From NCBI GenBank assembly GCA_022826755.1, contig JAJDUG010000053.1, positions 1-64,000 on the forward strand: a stretch of DNA of 64,000 bases, in the 5' to 3' direction. Below, one piece after another: positions 58,514 through 64,000 of the stretch. The notes beneath the pieces are model-generated. The model saw nothing but the letters and a program-made list of their open reading frames with translations. It was not told the DNA's origin and did not search any database. The translations under genes and the position numbers were made by a program. Within the stretch, counting starts at the first letter, position 1. Each line of letters opens with the position of its first letter. This DNA comes from Acidobacteriota bacterium (lineage in GTDB: Bacteria > Acidobacteriota > Terriglobia > Versatilivoradales > Versatilivoraceae).

Positions 58514-60154
58514 ATGCTGGGCAGCCAGGTGATCGCCGAACTCTTGAAACGCGAAGGCGTGGAACAGATATTCTGCTTTCCGATGACTCCCATCCTCGAG
58601 GCCTTGACCGAGGCCGGGGTTCGCCTGATCGTGGCCCGTCAGGAACGGGTGGCGGGAAACATGGCCGACGGCTTCTCGCGGACTTCGTGCGGGGACCGAA
58701 TCGGAGTCGTAACGGTGCAGCAGGGCCCGGGAGCCGAAAACGCCTTTGCCGGGATCGCCCACGCCTATACCGATTCCAGCCCCATCCTCTTCCTTCCGGG
58801 GCATCCGGGGCGAAACCAGGCCGGGGTTCCGCCCACCTTCGGCTCGCTCGAGAACTACCGGGCCACCACCAAGTGGGCGGACCGGGTCCCGTCGGCGGCA
58901 GCCATTCCCGGCCGGATGGCCCGGGCCTTTACCGCCTTGCGGTCGGGGCGGCCCGGCCCGGTCCTGCTGGAGATTCCGGTGGACGTGGCCGAGGAGGAGT
59001 ATCCGGGCGCCCTGGAGTACCGGCCGGTGCCGGCAATCAGGACCGGACCGGACCCCGCGGCCGTGAGCGAAGCCGTTCGGGTGCTACTGGCCGCCAGGCG
59101 GCCGCTCATCTGGGCAGGGCAGGGGATATTCTACGCCAAGGCCTCCAGGGAGCTGGAGCAGGTGGCGGAGCGGTTGGGGGCGCCGGTGATGACCTCGCTG
59201 CAGGGCAAGAGCGCCTTCAACGAGACCCATCCTCTGGCTCTGGGAACGACCGGATACAGTCAAACCGACATGGTGGGAGAGCACCTGGCGGCCAGCGATG
59301 CCATCTTGGCCATCGGCTCCAGCCTGACCCGTTCCTTGTTCGCGCCAGCCATCCCCGGCGACGGCAGGGTGATCATTCACGCTACCCTGGACTGGAAGGA
59401 TCTGAACAAGGACTATCGGGCCGATCTACCCATCCTGGGGGACGCCAGGCTGGTCCTGCAGCAGGTGCTGGAGGAGATCGACCGCCAATCCGGGAAGGGA
59501 AAGAGAGACGACCGGCGCCGATCTGTCGAGGCCGGCATTGAAAAGCGTCGAAGGGCCTGGCAGGCCCGCTGGGCCGGCAAGCTCCAATCCTCCCAGGTGC
59601 CCATCAACCCCTATCGAGTCATCGGGGAGTTGAAGAAAGCGGTGGACCCGGCCTCGACCATCGTCACCCACGACTCCGGCTCGCCCCGAGATCAGATCGC
59701 GCCGCTCTACGAGGCGGTCAACCCGCGCGGTTACCTGGGATGGGGAAACTCAACCCAACTGGGCTTTTCCCTGGGCGCCGCCATGGGGGCCAAGCTGGCC
59801 GCTCCCGACAAGCTGGTGGTTACCCTGATGGGAGATGCCGCCTTCGGGATGGTGGGCATGGACCTGGAGACGGCGGTGCGGGGAAAGATCCCCATCCTGG
59901 TTCTGATTCTGAACAACTCGGCCATGGGCGGCTACGAACAGTACATCCCCAAGGCCGCCATAGAGGGTCGCGCCAAGTTTCTGTCGGGAAACTACAGCCA
60001 GGTGGCTCGGGGGCTGGGGGCCTACGCCGAACGGGTTGAGGATCCGGAGGCGGTGCAGGCTGCCTTGCAACGCGGAATAGCCGCAACCCGGGAAGGGCAA
60101 GCGGCCTTGCTGGAGTTCATCACCTGCGAGGAAACGGATATCGCCAAGCGCTAG
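58514..60154 (+). CDS. Thiamine pyrophosphate-dependent enzyme, acetolactate synthase-like
   Basis: 546 residues in the usual three domains: N-terminal PYR domain with catalytic glutamate in ARQERVAGNMADGFSR, central domain (QGKSAFNETHPLALGTTG), and C-terminal PP domain with the GDG-type motif MGDAAFGMVGMDLETAVRG ending in NN. The family includes acetolactate synthase, benzoylformate decarboxylase, oxalyl-CoA decarboxylase and sulfopyruvate decarboxylase. No small regulatory subunit gene is beside it, so a catabolic role is at least as likely as valine/isoleucine synthesis. Confidence 0.85.
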   Translation: MLGSQVIAELLKREGVEQIFCFPMTPILEALTEAGVRLIVARQERVAGNMADGFSRTSCGDRIGVVTVQQGPGAENAFAGIAHAYTDSSPILFLPGHPGRNQAGVPPTFGSLENYRATTKWADRVPSAAAIPGRMARAFTALRSGRPGPVLLEIPVDVAEEEYPGALEYRPVPAIRTGPDPAAVSEAVRVLLAARRPLIWAGQGIFYAKASRELEQVAERLGAPVMTSLQGKSAFNETHPLALGTTGYSQTDMVGEHLAASDAILAIGSSLTRSLFAPAIPGDGRVIIHATLDWKDLNKDYRADLPILGDARLVLQQVLEEIDRQSGKGKRDDRRRSVEAGIEKRRRAWQARWAGKLQSSQVPINPYRVIGELKKAVDPASTIVTHDSGSPRDQIAPLYEAVNPRGYLGWGNSTQLGFSLGAAMGAKLAAPDKLVVTLMGDAAFGMVGMDLETAVRGKIPILVLILNNSAMGGYEQYIPKAAIEGRAKFLSGNYSQVARGLGAYAERVEDPEAVQAALQRGIAATREGQAALLEFITCEETDIAKR

Positions 60155-60160
60155 CCGGCC

Positions 60161-60558
60161 ACGAAGGCGCCGAGCGACAAAAAAGAGTCATCCACGAAGT
60201 TACACGAAGGACGACGAAGGGTCACGAAGGCGCTGAGGTTATCCGTGACGGTATAGCAGGGTAACGAAAGGATGGAAGATACCCAGGAAGGAAAACGACG
60301 AACCACAAATGGACACGAATGAACACCAATGAACGGCCTGATGAGTCGTTCATTGGGGGGTAACGACCGATATCGAGGAGGTTGTCTGCGAAGGACACGA
60401 AGTGATGCCAATGCAACAAGATTGCAGAAACATTTGTGTCCCTTGTCTGTTGAAGGAAGTCCCTCCGTTTTCGTGTCTATTCGTGTTCATTCGTGGTTCG
60501 TCTTTATTGACGGCCACCTGTTTTTCGTCCAGATGATCCGCCCCGTCGTGGGGGCGGC
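60161..60558 (-). repeat. Composite dispersed repeat, full-length copy, inverted
   Basis: The right end lies at 60161-60240 (reverse of CTTCGTGGAT-ACTCTTTTTT) and the left end at about 60555 (GATGATCCGCCCCGTC). The inner part holds inverted ACGAACCAC-AATGGACACGAATGAACAC arms (60297-60334 and 60468-60507). It aligns with the copy at 62392-62746 over most of its length. Confidence 0.7.
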
Positions 60559-61587
60559 CTAACCTCCGGCGTCCAGATAGTAGCTGGCCACCGTATACAC
60601 GACATAAATGACCAGCATGACCACTCCGTAAGAGCGGCCCAGCCGATCTTGGCCAGGGAGCAGGCCGACCCTCAAGGTCAACATCAACAGCAGCATGGTC
60701 GGGAAAAGAAGAATGAAGAACATGGGATCGGCGCTCAGGCCCCCGCGCGTGACTGCCCCCGCGGCTCCGACCACCAACAGGACGTTGAGGATATTGGCTC
60801 CGACCACGTTGCCCAGCGCCAACTCCCCGTGACCCCGCAAGGCTGCGGTGGCGGCGACCACCAGCTCCGGCAGGGACGTGCCGAAAGCCACCAGGGTGGC
60901 CGCGATCACGCTCTCGGGAACCTCCAGCCGGACCGCGGACTCCGTGACCGCGGGCAGGAGAATGCGGGCCGAGACCACCACCAGCGCGACCGATCCCACC
61001 AGCCGGGCGACAATCACCCCAACCGAATCCGTTTCGCTCTCCTCACCCTCTCCCGATTCCGGGTTCCTCTCCCGGGCCCAGCGGATCGATTGCCAGACAT
61101 AACCGGCAAGGGCCAGCAGAAAGGTGACGGCCACGACTTGGGTGACTTGGCCGCCACGGGTGAAGGCGTCGCCTGCCGCAGGCCAGGGGAAGCAGGCCAG
61201 AACCAGCAGGATGACCGCCGCCAACTGGATGGCGTTCTGCCGCATGACGATCTTCCGGGCGATCCTGGGCGGGTCCAGCATGCAGGACAGCCCCAGAATC
61301 AGGCCCGTGTTGCAGATGATGGAGCCGACGGCGTTTCCCAGGGCCAGGCTCGATTGCCCCCGAATGGCGGCCAGAACCGAGACGGCCACCTCGGGTGTGG
61401 TCGTTCCCAGGCTCACGATGGTGGCACCGATCACCACCTTCGGAATGCGCGAGCGCTGCGACAGGCTGACGGCCGCCGAGATCAGCCAGTCGGCCGCCTT
61501 TCCCAAGATGAGCAGGCTGCCCAGGATGACTCCGGTCAGCAGGCTCCAATGGATTTCGGACAAAAGGGATTGAAAGGCTTGTTCCAA
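60559..61587 (-). CDS. Cation/Ca2+ antiporter (CaCA family)
   Basis: 342 residues, about ten hydrophobic helices. Two inverted alpha repeats: SLGTTTPEVAVSVLAAIRG with ALGNAVGSIICN and AFGTSLPELVVAATAALRG with ALGNVVGANILN. These are the ion-binding repeats of YrbG-like Na+/Ca2+ or K+-dependent exchangers. The substrate ions are inferred from the family. The C-terminal helix ends near the composite repeat at 60161-60558. Confidence 0.9.
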   Translation of the reverse strand: MEQAFQSLLSEIHWSLLTGVILGSLLILGKAADWLISAAVSLSQRSRIPKVVIGATIVSLGTTTPEVAVSVLAAIRGQSSLALGNAVGSIICNTGLILGLSCMLDPPRIARKIVMRQNAIQLAAVILLVLACFPWPAAGDAFTRGGQVTQVVAVTFLLALAGYVWQSIRWARERNPESGEGEESETDSVGVIVARLVGSVALVVVSARILLPAVTESAVRLEVPESVIAATLVAFGTSLPELVVAATAALRGHGELALGNVVGANILNVLLVVGAAGAVTRGGLSADPMFFILLFPTMLLLMLTLRVGLLPGQDRLGRSYGVVMLVIYVVYTVASYYLDAGG

Positions 61588-61709
61588 GGGGTCGAGCGCG
61601 GGTCGTGGGGTGACGGCAGTTAGAGCGGCGAGTGGCCATTAGCGAAACCCGCTTGGGAATCGGCGGGTCTCGCAGGCAGGATGCTATTCGTTTCCGGCCC
61701 GGATGGCAA

Positions 61710-62318
61710 TCAAATCCCGTCTTTGGTGCTCTCGCCGGAGACCTTGCCACCCGGGTCCGGCTCCAGGTGCACCGTGTACTTCTGGGTGACCGGAATGCAG
61801 AAGGTGTCGGCGTCGTCGCAGGCAAAGTAACGTACGGTAAGGCGCAACGGCTGGCCCAGGCGGGTGGCGGCGATGTTCAGCAGGAACTCCCGAGGGTCCT
61901 TGTCGGCCGGTTGTTTCACCTTGGGGCCGGTCCCGCGGCTGGGTGTGACCCGGACTCCCTCGGCAGTCTCCAGGCGGAATTCCAGCGGCTTGACCCGGTT
62001 GTTCCAGTGGACGGCGTAGCCTGGATCCAGATGGAATCCGAGATAGAGCTTGCCCTCGCCCCGAGTCAGAAAGGGTCGGTCCACCTCCGCCCGCAGGGTG
62101 GCGTAGAAGGGGATGGGCCTTCTCTGTTTTCCCGGTACGATTTTCAGCGGGACCATTTCGGCAGGGCGCCGCACCCCGGGAACGATGCCTGAGGGAATGT
62201 TCGAGCGGGGGGCGCCGGGCTTTGTCTCCGCCTGCGGCTCGGCTGCAGCAGCCCGGCCCGGACTGCCGGACGTCGAGGCCAGCAGGGCTACAAATAGCCA
62301 TGCGGTTGTTTGGGTCAC
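61710..62318 (-). CDS. Secreted DsbD N-terminal-like protein
   Basis: 202 residues from GTG 62318, behind AGGAGGA. Signal peptide TTAWLFVALLASTSGSPGRA. The beta-rich part carries VDRPFLTRGEGKLYLGFHL, GYAVHWNNRVKP and RYFACDDADTFCIPVTQKY; the Cys pair resembles the DsbD-alpha domain, which transfers electrons to periplasmic thiol proteins. No membrane or thioredoxin part of DsbD is present. The reading from 62603 would include repeat DNA and is rejected. Moderate confidence. Confidence 0.6.
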   Translation of the reverse strand: MTQTTAWLFVALLASTSGSPGRAAAAEPQAETKPGAPRSNIPSGIVPGVRRPAEMVPLKIVPGKQRRPIPFYATLRAEVDRPFLTRGEGKLYLGFHLDPGYAVHWNNRVKPLEFRLETAEGVRVTPSRGTGPKVKQPADKDPREFLLNIAATRLGQPLRLTVRYFACDDADTFCIPVTQKYTVHLEPDPGGKVSGESTKDGI

Positions 62319-62391
62319 CGGTCCTCCTCGCCTTTTAGTGTATCGCCTGTTGAACAGCAGTCGCCACCGGTTTTGGAGAAGGGGCGCCCCC

Positions 62392-62746
62392 GGCCCCCGG
62401 ACGGGGTGGATCATTCGAGAGTGAAACAGGAGGTCGCCAATAAAGACGAACCACAAGTGAACACTAATAGGCACGAATACGGGTGGACTCGCTCGAACGA
62501 CAAGGGACACCGAAACGCTTTTGTAACTTCTGCACCCTTGCCATGACTTTGTGGATAACCCCTCGATATCGATGGTCACACCCGCCAATCGACACCTCAT
62601 CAATCCGTTTGTTGGTGTTCATTCGTGTCCATTGGTGGTTCGCCGTTTTCCTTGGCATCCCGTCACGGTTAACCTCAACGCCTTAGTGGCCCTTCGTCGT
62701 TCTTCGTGTGTCTTCGTGGATAACTCTTTTTTTCTGTTGATTCAGG
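62392..62746 (+). repeat. Composite dispersed repeat, full-length copy
   Basis: Left end ACGGGGTGGATCATTCGAG, inner arms AAGACGAACCACAAGTGAAC (62445) and GTGTTCATTCGTGTCCATTG (62615), right end CTTCGTGGATAACTCTTTTT then TTCTGTTGATTCAGG (to 62746). Its right end overlaps the MATE stop codon region (62742-62744). It is the inverse of 60161-60558, so the two form a large inverted pair around the antiporter and DsbD-like genes. Confidence 0.75.
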
Positions 62747-64000
62747 TAAGTCCCGCCGTCCGGCCCTCCCTGAGTTCCTTGGACTTGCGGGTCCAGACCA
62801 CCAGCAGCACCGCGCCGATGCCGATCAATCCGGCCGACAGTCCGACCCACAGGCCCTGGACCCCCCAGTTGAAGTGAAAACAGAGAAAATATCCCAGCAC
62901 CATGCCTACCGGCCAGTGTCCGACCAGGTTGACCACCATGGGCGTCCTGGTATCGGCGGCGCCTCTCAGGACCCCGGTAGCCACAACCTGTATGCCGTCG
63001 AAAAACAGGAAAGCGGCGGCGATCAGCAACAGGGACGTTCCGATGGAGATCACCTGCAGGTCCGCGGTGAAGAGGCGGATGATCCCTTCCGGCAGCAGGA
63101 CAAAGAACAGACCGGCCAGCAGCATGAAGCCGCTTCCCAGCAGCAGGGCCATCCAACCCGAATCGGCCGCCCGCCGTGGATCTCCACGCCCGATTTCCTG
63201 GCCCACCCTCACCGCTCCGGCCGAAGAGACGCCCAGCGGGACCATGAACACGAAGCCGGCGGCGTTCAACGCGATCTGGTGGGCGGCCACCGCTGCCGGC
63301 TCCAGCTTTCCCGCCAGCGAGGTCACGGCGGCGAAGACGCCCACCTCCAGGGTGGTCTGCATCGATGCCGGAAGACCCAGGTTCACCAGGCGGCGCATTC
63401 TGTCCAGGTCGGGCCTGAAAGAGATCCGTAGAAGAGGTGTCTGCCGGCGGCGGTGGTGACGGAAGATGAGCATCCCCAGGCCGAGCGCCATGTAGAGGCG
63501 CGAGATGCAGGTGGCCCAGCCCGCGCCCTCGACCCCCATGGCGGGGAACCCCAATTTGCCGAATATGAGCACCCAGTTGGAGGCCACGTTCACCAGGTTG
63601 GCGGTGACCAGCACCAGCATGATCCCCTTGACTCGCCCGATTCCCTGCAGGTAGCGGCGAAAGTTGTTGTAGAGCATCAGGGGGAAAATGCCCCAGCTCA
63701 CCGCCTTCAGGTAGGGCGGCGTGAGCGCCAGCACATCGGGGTGGAAGCCCCAGAGGCCCAGGTAGGGCAGGCCGCACCAGAGGATGAGCATCATGAGGGG
63801 GCTGAGCAGAATACTGAGATGGATGCCCTGCACCAGCCATTCCTGGCATTCCTGCCATCGATTGCCTCCGTGGGCTTGCGAGACCAGGGTGTCCAACCCC
63901 AGCAACAGGCCCATTCCCAGGATGGTTGCCGCCAGAAAAACCGCCGTCCCGATGCTCACGGCCCCGATGGCTTCCGCGCTCAGGCGCCCCACCATCATGG
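62742..64000 (-). CDS. MATE family efflux transporter (5' end outside window)
   Basis: At least 419 residues with repeated hydrophobic helices. The visible N-terminus starts MMVGRLSAEAIGAVSIGTAVF; the MVGRLS motif lies about 40 residues into normal MATE proteins, so the true start is beyond the right edge. Motifs include LVSQAHGGNRWQECQEWL, FRRYLQGIGRVKGIM, ARPAS-like GLPASMQTTLEVGVFAAV and GQEIGRGDPRRAADSGW. It exports cationic drugs or metabolites using Na+ or H+ gradients. The stop codon lies in the composite repeat. Confidence 0.9.
   Translation of the reverse strand, partial: MMVGRLSAEAIGAVSIGTAVFLAATILGMGLLLGLDTLVSQAHGGNRWQECQEWLVQGIHLSILLSPLMMLILWCGLPYLGLWGFHPDVLALTPPYLKAVSWGIFPLMLYNNFRRYLQGIGRVKGIMLVLVTANLVNVASNWVLIFGKLGFPAMGVEGAGWATCISRLYMALGLGMLIFRHHRRRQTPLLRISFRPDLDRMRRLVNLGLPASMQTTLEVGVFAAVTSLAGKLEPAAVAAHQIALNAAGFVFMVPLGVSSAGAVRVGQEIGRGDPRRAADSGWMALLLGSGFMLLAGLFFVLLPEGIIRLFTADLQVISIGTSLLLIAAAFLFFDGIQVVATGVLRGAADTRTPMVVNLVGHWPVGMVLGYFLCFHFNWGVQGLWVGLSAGLIGIGAVLLVVWTRKSKELREGRTAGLT

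Noticed and set aside
60161-60558. CRISPR-like array from the spaced CTTCGTG/CACGAA units
   Set aside because: Units are short, irregular and form inverted arms; no constant repeat with unique spacers of regular length, and no cas genes nearby.

Overview
The window is a high-GC chromosomal segment of a Gram-negative-type bacterium. It carries murein-recycling genes (mpl, ldcA), a menaquinone gene of the futalosine route (mqnD), a fumarate reductase, a complete run of late purine genes, and long intergenic regions full of dispersed palindromic repeats. This mix is typical of uncultured Acidobacteriota. That assignment is an inference from gene content and style, not from a marker gene. No rRNA, tRNA or CRISPR array was recognised.

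Layout. 1-5600 (mostly minus): a fragment of an unidentified gene, a DUF6941 protein, mpl, then an overlapping set ldcA / CbiX-like / acyl-CoA dehydrogenase / alpha-beta hydrolase. 6000-12730 (plus): mqnD, then the ribosome and growth block rplU-rpmA-obgE-nadD-rsfS-rlmH-dksA-comF and a secreted BsuPI-domain protein. 12738-16138 (minus): frdABCD. 16424-33187 is the accessory centrepiece. Two paralogous one-piece signalling proteins (GAF, PAS, histidine kinase, receiver and OmpR-type DNA-binding domain in one chain) flank an ~8 kb gene for a giant secreted mosaic protein (Spondin_N, glucose/sorbosone-dehydrogenase propeller, cadherin-like, SwmB, fibronectin III). They are followed by a secreted VWA protein and a secreted FGE-like protein. 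Two copies of a ~232 bp inverted-repeat-ended element bracket the second kinase plus the VWA/FGE pair.

33758-35487 holds two convergent genes of the nucleoside 2-deoxyribosyltransferase superfamily. One is fused to an apparent ATP-cone and lacks the catalytic glutamate; this is the best candidate for an undescribed nucleotide-sensing module. 35629-44603: hydrolase, prolyl oligopeptidase, ABC exporter, glycosyltransferase, rlmN and an orphan AAA ATPase. 44762-55112: M16 protease, MBL-fold hydrolase, then purB-purS-purQ-purL-purF-purM-purN, which supplies most of the path from PRPP to IMP/AMP. 55575-64000: tyrS, small secreted and membrane proteins, a TPP-dependent enzyme, a cation/Ca2+ antiporter, a DsbD-N-like secreted protein and a MATE exporter cut by the window edge.

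Intergenic DNA carries at least five dispersed repeat families: a composite element ending in CTTCGTGGATAACTCTTTT, GAGTGGAGAGTGAAG inverted repeats, a GGCACAAAA hairpin, a GATTTCTGATTGTTGATTG hairpin, and the 232 bp element. They cluster around genes that look recently rearranged.
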